Below are positions 18,666 through 27,774 of a stretch of DNA of 64,000 bases, in pieces. This stretch comes from Kastovskya adunca ATA6-11-RM4 (GTDB lineage: Bacteria > Cyanobacteriota > Cyanobacteriia > Cyanobacteriales > Coleofasciculaceae), in contig JAHHHJ010000017.1 of NCBI GenBank assembly GCA_019359445.1, positions 1 through 64,000 of the forward strand, in the 5' to 3' direction. The notes under the pieces were generated by a model, which was not told the DNA's origin, did no database searches, and saw only the letters and a program-made list of their open reading frames with translations. The position numbers and the translations under genes are program-made. Within the stretch, counting starts at the first letter, position 1; each line of letters begins with the position of its first letter.

Positions 18666-18830
18666 ACTTCTCCTGATCCTCTAATTAGCTTGGGAACTGC
18701 TCCTCTTGATGACCCCTCATTCCGCGCTGCTGTCTTTGAACAATTGGGTATAGAGCGTTTAGAAGGTGCGGTTACTAGGAGAGCGATTTTTTTCGGGAGA
18801 GATGGACAGAAAGCGAGCCAAATTGCCTAA
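18666..18830 (+). pseudogene. 3' fragment of an unrecognised gene running into the inverted repeat
   Basis: A 54-residue frame without a start codon, beginning after a TGA. It contains SLGTAPLDDPSFRAAVFEQL, then GIERLEGAVTR, and ends in ASQIA inside the right inverted-repeat arm. The first part has protein-like composition and resembles the C-terminus of some enzyme, but I cannot name the family. It is probably a truncated gene fused to the repeat arm. Confidence 0.35.
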
Positions 18831-18974
18831 ATATTTATACTCATTCCCTTCTTGTTGAAACATTGCCGAGTCAGACCCTTTTCAGCAAACTGTCCTCAAC
18901 CTAGGCTCCACAACATCTATCGTTGAGATATACCTTGGGCTTTGGCACAACAGCTATTTTCGGCAATGTTGCAA
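18779..18974 (-). repeat. 196-bp inverted repeat, right arm
   Basis: Partner of 15401-15596. A third, partial copy of the inner tip (about 25 bp, tctccc then a long A-run and tcgctctca) follows at 19041-19066 in the orientation of the left arm, directly before the right direct repeat. Confidence 0.93.
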
Positions 18975-19068
18975 ACAAATGATAAATGACAGGGAAAGAA
19001 GAATCAGACCTTGAGCCATCTTACCGTATCGCCTGCTCTATCTCCCCCGAAAAAAATCGCTCTCATAT

Positions 19069-19159
19069 TGAATCAATAGTTTTGATGCTCTTCATAGAGT
19101 TTTATTGATGATTACGGGAGAGGCAGCTAAGAGCGTGAGGGTTTTTGCAAAGGGCGATC
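19069..19159 (+). repeat. 91-bp direct repeat, right copy
   Basis: Same orientation as 14900-14990, one mismatch. Beyond it the sequence is again typical of the flanking chromosome. Confidence 0.95.
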
Positions 19160-19248
19160 AGTGCAAACACCGCCTAGGCATGTAGGTAGAGACAGTGCCA
19201 CACTTAATTAGGATTGGCGATCGCACGCAGTACTCTTACTCTTCAGCC

Positions 19249-20484
19249 TTAGTTACGTTGACGCTTCCAACGTGAAGCCATAAAGAAAGTGCCGAAGGTT
19301 AGCAACCCCACTGTCGCCGTTGGTTCAGGGACAGAGGCAAGGGGTTGGGAGGTAAACGTGATGCCGACAGGACGCAGCAATTGAGGGGTAGTAGCCACAA
19401 AGACAGCACCCTCATTACCTGGAGCAGGCAAAGCCTCTCTCGTCACACCGTCATAACGCAAAATTGCCCCAAAATTATTGTTCGTCAAGTCAAAGCCGAC
19501 AGTATAAAGAGTGTTGTCAAGTCCGAAGGTTAAATTACCAATGAAATTGTTACTGGGAACTGTACCTGTGTAGTTGGCAGACAAAGAATCAATCAATGTT
19601 CCTGTCGCTAAGTTGTAGCGTTGGATATCGTTAGCGAAGTCACTAACAAACAAATCACCATTGGCTCCCAAAGCCAGCCCCAGGAAACTGACAAAGCCAA
19701 AACTGTCTGGTGAGGGAGTTGGCTGATCGACAAATACCGTCGAGGTTCGCGTTGTCATATCAAAACGCAGCACTTGACTGGGCAAACCCCTGCTAAAGTC
19801 AGGCTCACCATTCACCGCCACACTCCCTTGAGTGGTGACGTAGAGGCTACCATCAGCACCAAATAACAAATCATTCGGCCCATTTAAGCTACCGGGTTGC
19901 CCATTACCAGAGGCGAACACGTCGATGAATGCGCCTGTTTTCCCGTCGTAGCGTAGGATCTGGTCGCTGAGAAAACTACTGACGTAGAGATTGCCATCGG
20001 CTCCAAATGCTGCCCCGTAGGGACGAAATAAGCCGTTACCAGAGGCAAACACGTCGATGAATGCGCCTGTTTTCCCGTCGTAGCGCAGGACAGCGGAAGT
20101 CTCAGGAGTGTTGCCACTGGTGACGTACAAGTTACCATCAGGGCCAAAGTTTAAGTCATCGGGAGAGAGTAACCCACCGCTACCTGAAGGAATAAACTCG
20201 CCCAAAAAGTCTCCCGTGCGATCGTCAAAGAGTACAACGTTATCACCTCTTGTATTGCCTACCAACAGGGCAGCAGTTGCCGAGGAAGAACCTAAACTAA
20301 GAGTCGCGACGGTGCCGAGAACAACGGAAGCTAGAAGATTAGGAAAGGTTTTCCCGATTAAATACCTGCATTCTTGATCTGGTGATGAGGGGAAAGGGAG
20401 AAAAGATAGGTTCATGGCGTCAAATAGCAGGGGAGATAGGGGGATACGAGGCAGACTAGGGAGGAAACACAAGAACTGCCTCAT
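19249..20484 (-). CDS. NHL/beta-propeller-like PEP-CTERM protein
   Basis: A 411-residue exported protein built of repeats such as LYVTSGN, ILRYDGKTGAFIDVFASGNG and FGADGNLYV, typical of NHL or SMP-30-like beta-propellers. A hydrophobic export segment lies near residues 47-72 (ASVVLGTVATLSLGSSSATAA). The C-terminus is a PEP-CTERM sorting signal: VPEPTA, a hydrophobic stretch, then RWKRQRN. One repeat is duplicated almost exactly at DNA level (about 19903-19960 and 20038-20095). The start is uncertain: ATG at 20484 or an in-frame ATG at 20415, neither with a good ribosome site. Likely destination is the cell surface or matrix; binding partner unknown. Confidence 0.85.
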   Translation of the reverse strand: MRQFLCFLPSLPRIPLSPLLFDAMNLSFLPFPSSPDQECRYLIGKTFPNLLASVVLGTVATLSLGSSSATAALLVGNTRGDNVVLFDDRTGDFLGEFIPSGSGGLLSPDDLNFGPDGNLYVTSGNTPETSAVLRYDGKTGAFIDVFASGNGLFRPYGAAFGADGNLYVSSFLSDQILRYDGKTGAFIDVFASGNGQPGSLNGPNDLLFGADGSLYVTTQGSVAVNGEPDFSRGLPSQVLRFDMTTRTSTVFVDQPTPSPDSFGFVSFLGLALGANGDLFVSDFANDIQRYNLATGTLIDSLSANYTGTVPSNNFIGNLTFGLDNTLYTVGFDLTNNNFGAILRYDGVTREALPAPGNEGAVFVATTPQLLRPVGITFTSQPLASVPEPTATVGLLTFGTFFMASRWKRQRN

Positions 20485-20751
20485 TGTAAGTAAACTTGCG
20501 GCAAAACTTTAGGTTTTGATTAACACAAAGCATTCGGCATTAACCAATCGATTCTGCGGCAGAATGCCAGATAAACAAGTAAAAACTGAATTTCTATTAA
20601 TATTTACGGCGAAGAAAATCTCACCCGCTTGCGATCGCCAACGTGAAACCGAGAAGAACTATTGCAATCCGTTGCGTCGGGCTATGGGAGTCACTGACTG
20701 CGATAGTCTAGATAAAGCCACTTTAATCCGCTCTTTTTAAGCTGCTGTGAT

Positions 20752-21771
20752 ATGTCCCCTAACGCTTCATCAACGGTTTCTAGCCCTCCTCGCACAATCC
20801 GTATTGGTTCCCGCAAAAGCCAGCTCGCTCTAGTGCAGACTTATTGGGTACAGGAACAACTGCAAAAACACTTTCCCGATCGGGAGTTTGAAGTCCACAC
20901 CATGAGTACGCAAGGCGACAAGATTCTCGATGTCGCTTTATCTAAAATTGGTGATAAAGGACTGTTTACAAAGGAACTAGAACTGAGCATGATCAATCAA
21001 CAGATTGATTTGGCGGTTCATTCCTTGAAGGATTTACCGACTAACTTACCCGAAGGGTTAGTACTGGGAATCGTTACCGAGCGGGAAAATCCCGCTGACG
21101 CCCTTGTTGTGCATGAACAGCACAAAGATAAGCAACTTGAGACGCTGCCAGAAGGGGCAATTGTGGGGACTTCTTCCCTGCGCCGCTTGGCTCAACTCCG
21201 GCACCATTTCCCTCACCTAACCTTTAAAGATATTCGGGGCAACCTAAACACCCGTTTGAAAAAACTGGATGATGGGGAGTACGATGCGATTATTCTGGCA
21301 GTTGCCGGATTGGAGCGTCTGGGAATGGGCGATCGCGTCCATCAAGTTATCCCCCCTGAAGTCTCTCTCCATGCTGTCGGACAAGGGGCACTAGGGATTG
21401 AATGCCGTGCTGGGGATACAGAAGTTTTAGAACTGCTCAAAGCAATCGAACACCTTCCCACTGCCCAAAGATGCAATGCTGAACGGGCATTTTTGCGCCA
21501 GCTAGAAGGTGGTTGCCAGGTGCCAATTGGCGTTAACACCACAATTGAAGGCGATACACTCACCTTAACCGGTATCGTTATCAGTGTGGATGGCAAGAGA
21601 TCTGTCAAAGATAGCATCAGGGGTTCTGCCAGCGATGCAGAACAAATCGGCAAGGAACTTGCCCTACGGATGCGGCAACAGGGAGCGCAAGAGATTCTCG
21701 AAGAAATCTTTGCTCAAATTGAGCGCGGTGAAGACTTTGCCGAGAAAGTCTCAAGAATCCCTAACTCCTAG
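20752..21771 (+). CDS. hemC: Hydroxymethylbilane synthase (porphobilinogen deaminase)
   Basis: A 339-residue cytoplasmic enzyme that polymerises four porphobilinogen molecules into hydroxymethylbilane, the linear precursor of haem, chlorophyll and bilins. Conserved segments: [15 protein letters not shown] at the start, [30 protein letters not shown] (substrate-binding Asp), [25 protein letters not shown], and the cofactor-attachment motif GGCQVPIG, whose cysteine holds the dipyrromethane cofactor. It is slightly longer than the bacterial norm because of a short N-terminal extension and a C-terminal tail. Monocistronic, between a PEP-CTERM gene on the other strand and a small membrane protein gene. 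Confidence 0.96.
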   Translation: MSPNASSTVSSPPRTIRIGSRKSQLALVQTYWVQEQLQKHFPDREFEVHTMSTQGDKILDVALSKIGDKGLFTKELELSMINQQIDLAVHSLKDLPTNLPEGLVLGIVTERENPADALVVHEQHKDKQLETLPEGAIVGTSSLRRLAQLRHHFPHLTFKDIRGNLNTRLKKLDDGEYDAIILAVAGLERLGMGDRVHQVIPPEVSLHAVGQGALGIECRAGDTEVLELLKAIEHLPTAQRCNAERAFLRQLEGGCQVPIGVNTTIEGDTLTLTGIVISVDGKRSVKDSIRGSASDAEQIGKELALRMRQQGAQEILEEIFAQIERGEDFAEKVSRIPNS

Positions 21772-22008
21772 TTTCTCAAATCATCAAAAACAAAAGGATG
21801 GAGAAGTAGATCATCTCAGTTGCACCATTAGGGGGAACTAGAACTAAAAAATGGCTTCCCCCATAAATCGACGGTGCACACACATCTCTTGCCAGGATGC
21901 ACGAGGATCGAAACTTCAGGTGCAAGAAGTGAATCACCTTACACCGCTTCTCCATCCTTTTGGAATATCGCTTCTTTTTAAATAATTTTCCGAAACAATT
22001 CGCCAAAA

Positions 22009-22158
22009 CTATCGATTTTTGCGGCGTTTTCCACGTTTTGAAAGGTATTTTTCCAGATCCTCTTGTAATTGTTCCTCAGGCGTTTCCCTTTCGGAATTTA
22101 GTGTGCCATTTGTAAGAAGCAAAAAGATAGTTGAAAAAGCAAGAAGTGGCAAAATCAT
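22009..22158 (-). CDS. Small membrane protein of 49 residues, unknown
   Basis: A short frame with an excellent ribosome site (AAAGGAG, seven to eight bases before ATG at 22158). The product begins with a hydrophobic segment (MILPLLAFSTIFLLLTNG), followed by an acidic stretch rich in Glu and Gln (ERETPEEQLQEDLEKYL) and a strongly basic end (SKRGKRRKNR). This is a plausible single-span membrane microprotein with a cytoplasmic amphipathic tail. It lies between hemC and glgA, antisense to both. I do not recognise a family. Confidence 0.6.
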   Translation of the reverse strand: MILPLLAFSTIFLLLTNGTLNSERETPEEQLQEDLEKYLSKRGKRRKNR

Positions 22159-22586
22159 AAAATTTCTCCTTTGATAAATAATTGATTTCAGCGTAATTTA
22201 GAAAACCTTATCTACTGCCTCTTCCACAACTTCATTCACCACATCGGGATAGTTTTGTCAATTGCTCATAAATTTTTCTCTGATCTGAGTATTAATGGAG
22301 GACGGTTTGGAGCTGTATTCCCGGTGCGTTATTGATATTAGATTGCTAAAGTTAGAGATTTCGTTTTTTGTCTAAGTATCATTGAATACTTTTGAATCTA
22401 ATGCCCCCACCTAAGGTGAGTACTGTCTCGCTCTAATGTTGAATGTAGATTGAGAGCCAGACGGAGCGCTAAAACCTCTGCTTTTGTTGCCTGTACTGAG
22501 TGGCTAATTTCACTTCGGGCGCGTACAGTGAGGCATTCCTTTAGGTACTATTACTAAGTGATATCTAAACGGACACAAAAATTAAT
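22159..22586. other. Upstream region of glgA
   Basis: About 430 bp without a gene. The last 120 bp can fold: CTGTAC near 22490 pairs with GTACAG near 22523, with an inner GAGTG/CACTT pairing. This may be a glgA leader structure or chance. Confidence 0.35.
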
Positions 22587-24017
22587 ATGCGAATTCTCTT
22601 TGTTGCGGCAGAAGTAGCTCCCCTTGCCAAAGTGGGTGGTATGGGTGATGTTGTGGGGTCGTTACCCAAAGTTTTGAGAAAGATGGGGCATGACGTGCGG
22701 ATTTTCATGCCCTACTACGGTTTCTTGTCAGACAAGATGGAAATCCCCTACGAACCGATTTGGTGGGGAGATGCCATGTTTCAGCATTTCGCTGTCTATG
22801 AGACAGTTTTACCGGGAACTGATGTGCCGTTGTACCTGTTTGGGCACCTCTCTTTCTCCGGTCGTTCTGTTTATGGTGGCCCCGATGAAGATTGGCGATT
22901 TACCTTGTTTGCTAATGGTGCCGCCGAGTTTTCCTGGAACTACTGGAAGCCGGATATTATTCATTGCCATGACTGGCATAGCGGGATGATTCCGGTGTGG
23001 ATGCACCAATCGTCCGACATTAGTACAGTATTTACTATTCACAACCTTGCTTATCAAGGCCCGTGGCGCTGGAAACTGGAACAGATGACTTGGTGCCCCT
23101 GGTATATGCAGGGACACAATACGCTGGCGGCGGCTGTGCAGTTTGCTGACCGGGTGAATACGGTTTCTCCTACCTATGCCCAGCAAATCCAAACGGTGGA
23201 ATACGGTGAAACTTTAGAGGGTTTGCTGTCTTTTATTAGTGAAAAGACGGTAGGGATTGTTAATGGTATTGATACAGAAATCTACAATCCAGAGACTGAT
23301 AAATATATCCAGCAAAACTTCACTGCCGATACCCTGGCAAAACGCCGTGCTAACAAAATTGCTCTACAAGAAGAATTAGGATTACAAGTCAATTCCAATA
23401 CCTTCCTCTTGGCGATGGTATCGCGATTGGTGGATCAAAAAGGCGTTGACTTGCTGCTTCAAGTTCTCGATCGCTTCTTGGCCTATACCGATAGTCAGTT
23501 TATTTTGTTGGGAACAGGCGATCGCTACTACGAAACCCAACTGTGGCAGATGGCATCCCGTTATCCGGGTCGGATGTCAGCTCAATTGCTCTACAACGAT
23601 GCTCTTTCTAGACGCTTTTATGCAGGTAGTGATGCCTTCCTTATGCCTTCACGGTTTGAACCCTGTGGCATCAGTCAAATGCTTGCCATGCGCTACGGCA
23701 GTGTTCCCATCGTGCGGCGAACTGGCGGTTTAGTCGATACCGTCATCCACAATGATCCGGTTAACAATGCTGGTACTGGCTACTGCTTCGACCGCTACGA
23801 AGCGTTAGATTTTTACACCTGTATGGTGCGGGCTTCCGAGGCTTTTCGCTTTAAAGATGAATGGCAGAAGCTACAGCAACGCGGTATGAGAACGGACTTT
23901 AGCTGGGAGACATCGGCTAAAGAGTATGAAAAGATGTACAAAAATATCCTTGGTATGCCTGAAGATGAACCAGTCAAAGACGTACAACAGCAACCAGTAG
24001 CTAGAGTTACAGGTTAA
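22587..24017 (+). CDS. glgA: Glycogen synthase (ADP-glucose type)
   Basis: A 476-residue GT5 glycosyltransferase that adds glucose from ADP-glucose to the non-reducing ends of glycogen. Landmarks: [26 protein letters not shown] at the N-terminus, with KVGGMGD as the ADP-glucose-binding loop (KxGG family motif), [22 protein letters not shown], the second-domain start [14 protein letters not shown], and [36 protein letters not shown] near residues 350-390, containing the catalytic Glu region. Length is normal. It is followed by a hairpin at 24030-24055. The two Rossmann domains are complete. Confidence 0.95.
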   Translation: MRILFVAAEVAPLAKVGGMGDVVGSLPKVLRKMGHDVRIFMPYYGFLSDKMEIPYEPIWWGDAMFQHFAVYETVLPGTDVPLYLFGHLSFSGRSVYGGPDEDWRFTLFANGAAEFSWNYWKPDIIHCHDWHSGMIPVWMHQSSDISTVFTIHNLAYQGPWRWKLEQMTWCPWYMQGHNTLAAAVQFADRVNTVSPTYAQQIQTVEYGETLEGLLSFISEKTVGIVNGIDTEIYNPETDKYIQQNFTADTLAKRRANKIALQEELGLQVNSNTFLLAMVSRLVDQKGVDLLLQVLDRFLAYTDSQFILLGTGDRYYETQLWQMASRYPGRMSAQLLYNDALSRRFYAGSDAFLMPSRFEPCGISQMLAMRYGSVPIVRRTGGLVDTVIHNDPVNNAGTGYCFDRYEALDFYTCMVRASEAFRFKDEWQKLQQRGMRTDFSWETSAKEYEKMYKNILGMPEDEPVKDVQQQPVARVTG

Positions 24018-24029
24018 GTCATTGGTTAG

Positions 24030-24055
24030 GAGGGTGGGACACAGTGCCTACCCTC
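24030..24055 (+). terminator. Hairpin after glgA
   Basis: A 9-bp stem with one G-T pair (24030-24038 and 24047-24055) and an 8-nt loop, 12 bp after the glgA stop. No T-run follows. Confidence 0.5.
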
Positions 24056-24190
24056 ATATAGTTAGTCAAATAATGAGTGAGCGATATTTGGAATGGCATT
24101 GAGGCTGGCAGTACAAGCGCTCTGTTTCAATTACAGTACGCAGGCACAAAAGATATGCTGGGAAATGTGCGATCGCGGAGGACTTAGGAT

Positions 24191-25057
24191 ATGTCAGTTG
24201 ATGCCACTCCAGAAACAATTTACCAGACAGCCGATACTCCCGACTGGGTGCCGCCTCCGCCACCTAGTGATCTAATCTTCGATGACGGAGAACCCTTGGA
24301 AAGCAATCGCCATCGCATCGCCATGAACCTCTTGATCCGCTCGTTGCAGCAAGCCTGGGCAGAGCGAGACGACTATTTTGCAGGAGGCAACATGTTTGTC
24401 TACTACAGTCGTACCCAGGCACGAAATCGGGATTTCAAAGGGCCAGATTTTTTTGTTGCGTTAAACGTGGATGGAACGCGCCCTCGCCAAGGTTGGGTGG
24501 TGTGGGATGAAGATGGACGCTATCCGGATGCGATTGTTGAACTCATGTCACCTTCAACTGCCAGTACAGATACGGGAGTAAAAAAGGAGATTTACGAAGG
24601 GGTTTTTAGAACGCGAGACTATTTTGTCTTCGACCCCTTCAACCCCGATTCGTTGCAAGGATGGCGGTTGGATGCTAATTTCCGCTATCAACCATTAGTC
24701 CCCAACGAGCAAGGATCGTTGTGGTGCGAAACGTTAGGATTTTGGCTGGGAATTTGGGAAGGAACGATAGACCGAGAAACCGCACTCTGGTTGAGATTTT
24801 TTGACCCAGAGGGCAATTTAGTTTTATTACCAGAGGAAGCGGAACGCCAACGGGCCGAAGCAGAACGCCAACGCGCCGAAGCCCAACAGCAACGCGCCGA
24901 GACGGAACGCCAACGGGCAGAAGCGGAACGCCAACGCGCCGAAGCCCAACAGCAACGGGCCGAGACGGAACGCCAACGGGCCGAAGCCCAACAGCAACGG
25001 GCAGAACGGTTAGCAGCGCGGTTGAGGGAGTTAGGAGAAAATCCCGATAACTTATGA
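24191..25057 (+). CDS. Uma2 family (DUF820) putative endonuclease with long heptad coiled coil
   Basis: A 288-residue protein. Residues 1-205 form the Uma2 fold, a PD-(D/E)XK nuclease-like domain amplified in cyanobacteria; visible conserved parts are GPDFFVALNVD, WDEDGRYPDAIVELMSPSTAS and KKEIYEGVFRTRDYFVFDP, giving the D-ExK-like catalytic set. Residues about 215-275 consist of near-perfect heptads (ERQRAEA, QQQRAET) encoded by 21-bp tandem repeats, expected to form a long coiled coil for oligomerisation. GGAGG precedes the ATG by ten bases. Native role of Uma2 proteins is unknown. Confidence 0.88.
   Translation: MSVDATPETIYQTADTPDWVPPPPPSDLIFDDGEPLESNRHRIAMNLLIRSLQQAWAERDDYFAGGNMFVYYSRTQARNRDFKGPDFFVALNVDGTRPRQGWVVWDEDGRYPDAIVELMSPSTASTDTGVKKEIYEGVFRTRDYFVFDPFNPDSLQGWRLDANFRYQPLVPNEQGSLWCETLGFWLGIWEGTIDRETALWLRFFDPEGNLVLLPEEAERQRAEAERQRAEAQQQRAETERQRAEAERQRAEAQQQRAETERQRAEAQQQRAERLAARLRELGENPDNL
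24837..25010 (+). repeat. 21-bp heptad-encoding tandem repeats in the Uma2 gene
   Basis: About eight imperfect copies of gaacgccaacgggccgaagc-like units in frame; copy number is likely to vary between strains. Confidence 0.9.
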
Positions 25058-25074
25058 CTACAACTGGAGCAATT

Positions 25075-26505
25075 TCAATTTGACGATTCTGGAACGAAAT
25101 CGTAACCAGTACCGGAGCGAGAGGGATTAGCGGGACTAATTTTCACGATTTGCACAGGCGCATTCACCTCACCTGAAGACAAAAACCGCAGAGTTCTAGC
25201 ACTTCCGTTGGCAGAAAAGTCTGAAGCAGAAAGCGCCTGTTGTATTCCAGAGCGGGTAGGATTGCGCTTCAAGGCGGCAGCGATCGCCTGTACCGCATCA
25301 TAGGACATCGCTGTCACCCCGTTCACGTCAGCGCCCCAAAGCTGTCTAGACTGAAGCGGAAATTTAGCTTGCGGATTACCCTCAATATGCCAAGGAACAG
25401 CCATTACCATCCCAACACCTGCCTCCCCACCAACTTCTAGAGTCTTGCTGGTGTACAAGTTTGCTAAATCTCCCAGAACAACTAAGCGTTTATTATTAAC
25501 TTGAACAACCTGCAATGCTTTATCTACAGCCGCGTTGTTAGTCGCGAGCATTAGCACTTCTGCTCCTCGTTCTATTGCTTGTTTAACGCTTTGAGCCGCG
25601 CTAAAACTAGGGTTAGACAAGTCAAACTCGGCAACAACGTCCCCTCCTCCTAAGGAAACAGCCGTAGCGAATTCTGACTTAAGTTCCTGACTATAAGTCA
25701 CTTCAGGAAGGAAGAAAACTGCTACTTTTTGGCGTTTTAGCTTCCTTAGCATGTAATCAGCTAACGCTCTACCACCCGTGTAGTTATTAATAGTTGTCCG
25801 AAAAACATAAGGACTAAACTTAGAAAGTTTAACAGTAGTACTGACTGGTGCAATATATACAAGTTTTTCCGCATCATAGACGGATGCTGCTGCCAAGCTG
25901 ACATCACTAGTCCAATGACCTGTAACCGCTAAAACTTGATTATTTTCACCTAATCTAGAGGCAATTTTTTTTGCAATTTCTACATTATCGCTATCATCGA
26001 CAAGCAACAGCTTGAGTGGCACTCCATTAATTCCGCCAGATTGATTGACTTCATCTTGTGCCTGGGCAAATCCCCGTAACATTTCTAGGGCATTGTTCGG
26101 ATTAGACCCATTAATTGGTACTACGGCGGCAATTGTGTAAGATTTTTGTTTACCAACACGAGCATTATTAAGATAAATTAAAGTTTCTGGATCGTTGCGG
26201 TTGCCTTTTCGGGCGGCTTCTAAGGAAGCGATCGCTTGCTCGTAATTTCCCTGCGCCAAGGCTGCCACGCCTGATTGCTTATTAGCTGAAGCTGCTCCCG
26301 GAATCAGAATTTTTTCCCCTGTACTGAAGCGCTCGGAGATTTCTTGGTCTTTCTCCTGGGAGCTATCACCATCTTGATTGCTAATAAATGAATCCCACCC
26401 ACTCACCTCTGAATACTTTGCTAGCCACCCTAACCCAGCCCCAATCAAAAGAATGGTAATAATCAGAGAAATCAACAGGGGAATCAACTCATTTTTCTGA
26501 GACAT
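25075..26505 (-). CDS. Membrane-anchored periplasmic binding protein (receptor family ligand-binding type)
   Basis: A 476-residue protein with one N-terminal membrane anchor (about residues 9-28), a short TPR-like segment (SGVAALAQGNYEQAIASLEAA, about 78-98) and a type 1 periplasmic-binding fold (about 120-450) of the branched-chain amino acid receptor kind: VVPINGSNPNNALEMLRGFAQAQDEVNQSGGINGVPL, LAVTGHWTSDVSLAAASVYD and APVSTTVKLS. No permease or ATPase gene is nearby, so it is more likely a sensory or orphan receptor than part of a transporter. Similar architectures occur in cyanobacteria, some fused to Ser/Thr kinases. Ligand unknown. Confidence 0.8.
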   Translation of the reverse strand: MSQKNELIPLLISLIITILLIGAGLGWLAKYSEVSGWDSFISNQDGDSSQEKDQEISERFSTGEKILIPGAASANKQSGVAALAQGNYEQAIASLEAARKGNRNDPETLIYLNNARVGKQKSYTIAAVVPINGSNPNNALEMLRGFAQAQDEVNQSGGINGVPLKLLLVDDSDNVEIAKKIASRLGENNQVLAVTGHWTSDVSLAAASVYDAEKLVYIAPVSTTVKLSKFSPYVFRTTINNYTGGRALADYMLRKLKRQKVAVFFLPEVTYSQELKSEFATAVSLGGGDVVAEFDLSNPSFSAAQSVKQAIERGAEVLMLATNNAAVDKALQVVQVNNKRLVVLGDLANLYTSKTLEVGGEAGVGMVMAVPWHIEGNPQAKFPLQSRQLWGADVNGVTAMSYDAVQAIAAALKRNPTRSGIQQALSASDFSANGSARTLRFLSSGEVNAPVQIVKISPANPSRSGTGYDFVPESSN

Positions 26506-26685
26506 AAAGGCTTATGCTCTATAAGTGCGTGTGAGCATTATAGGCGATCGCTTATAGTCCAGTGAGCAGTCGATTTTTTTTGCGAGATTAGCTTAATACA
26601 TACTTCAATCCAAATAGCGATCGCTGAGTAGTATCGGTGCCAATTTGAAAGGCGCGATCGCACATTAAGTAACTAAGCAACTGAA

Positions 26686-27612
26686 TCACCTTTGAGCAGT
26701 TGGTCTTGCTTTGATGTGTAGTACTGGATCTTGGGCAACCCACCCTTGGGGCGAGTTGTAGCGGACTTCAAAATGTAGATGGGGTTGGTCTATGCTGGGG
26801 TTTCCTGTGGAACCGACAGTCCCTAAAACCGTGCCTTGCTGAACCTGCTGACCGAGGGTAACACTCACACGGTTCAGATGAGCGTAGCGGGTTTGGCGTC
26901 CGCCAGCATGGTTAATCACCACCAAATTGCCATAATCCCCTTGTTGATCTGCAAAAGCCACCGTCCCAACAGCAACTGAAAGTACAGAGGTTCCCGGATC
27001 TGCCAGTAAATCAATACCGCCATGGAAGCTTGCTTGCTCCGTTTCCGGATTGCCGTTCCAGCCATAACCTAGTCCCACTGCTACCTCAGTCGGTAACGGA
27101 TAACCCGGAAATCCGGTGTAAGTATCCACCATCTGACCCCCTCCTGAGGAAGGTTTAGCGCTAGGAATAAAAACTAACTTCGGCTGGCGTTGACAACCAT
27201 TGATCTCAAATAAAACATCCGCTCCCACACCATAGGCGGCTGCAACGTCCTGCCAGCTTGCACCTGAAGGAGTTTCCACACGGGTGCCATTGAAGGGAGG
27301 AATGAGAATTTCCTTGCCAACGGGCAGTTTGCCTCCTCGTAAGCCAGGATTGACGCTAACCAAGGTAGCGGGGACAAGATTGTAGCGACTGGCAACACTC
27401 TCCAGGGTTTCTCCCGCCGCTACGCGATGGCGTGTCAGTCGCGAGAGGACAGGTGGTAGGCAGATAGCTTCAGTTGTCGCTGGTGCCCCGAAGATATATC
27501 GAGTCTCGGTGTTAGTTTCTTGAGGGTTGGGAGTTTGAGACAGGGTAAGGGGAGTGCCGATGGGGACGATTAGCCAGAAAAGGCTAAGAGCTAAAGACTT
27601 TTTAATACCCAT
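26686..27612 (-). CDS. LysM-M23 cell wall peptidase
   Basis: A 308-residue exported protein with a signal peptide (residues 1-25, cleavage near LTLSQ). A LysM domain starts at HRVAAGETLESVASRYNLVPATLVSVNPGL and a second, weaker one follows around residues 115-150. The M23 (lysostaphin-type) zinc metallopeptidase domain covers about 190-300: SFHGGIDLLAD supplies the first His and Asp and QPHLHFEVRY the HxH motif. All expected zinc ligands are present, so it should be an active peptidoglycan endopeptidase in the periplasm. It is transcribed in the same direction as homoserine dehydrogenase upstream, 162 bp away. Confidence 0.92.
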   Translation of the reverse strand: MGIKKSLALSLFWLIVPIGTPLTLSQTPNPQETNTETRYIFGAPATTEAICLPPVLSRLTRHRVAAGETLESVASRYNLVPATLVSVNPGLRGGKLPVGKEILIPPFNGTRVETPSGASWQDVAAAYGVGADVLFEINGCQRQPKLVFIPSAKPSSGGGQMVDTYTGFPGYPLPTEVAVGLGYGWNGNPETEQASFHGGIDLLADPGTSVLSVAVGTVAFADQQGDYGNLVVINHAGGRQTRYAHLNRVSVTLGQQVQQGTVLGTVGSTGNPSIDQPHLHFEVRYNSPQGWVAQDPVLHIKARPTAQR

Positions 27613-27774
27613 AATTTGCCTCCCTTTGTATGACTACACACATGGCTTTCTCTTGATTACTTGCAGTGTTTTTCACACTTTTTGGACTACAGATTGTGCT
27701 GAGAGACTGGGCACAGTGCCTGACCCCTACTGATGAATGAATGTAGTGTATTCCTCTAAAAATCGCTGTATTTT

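Noticed and set aside
20516-20740. 74-codon plus-strand frame upstream of hemC
   Set aside because: No ribosome site and no protein-like pattern; lies where the hemC promoter should be.
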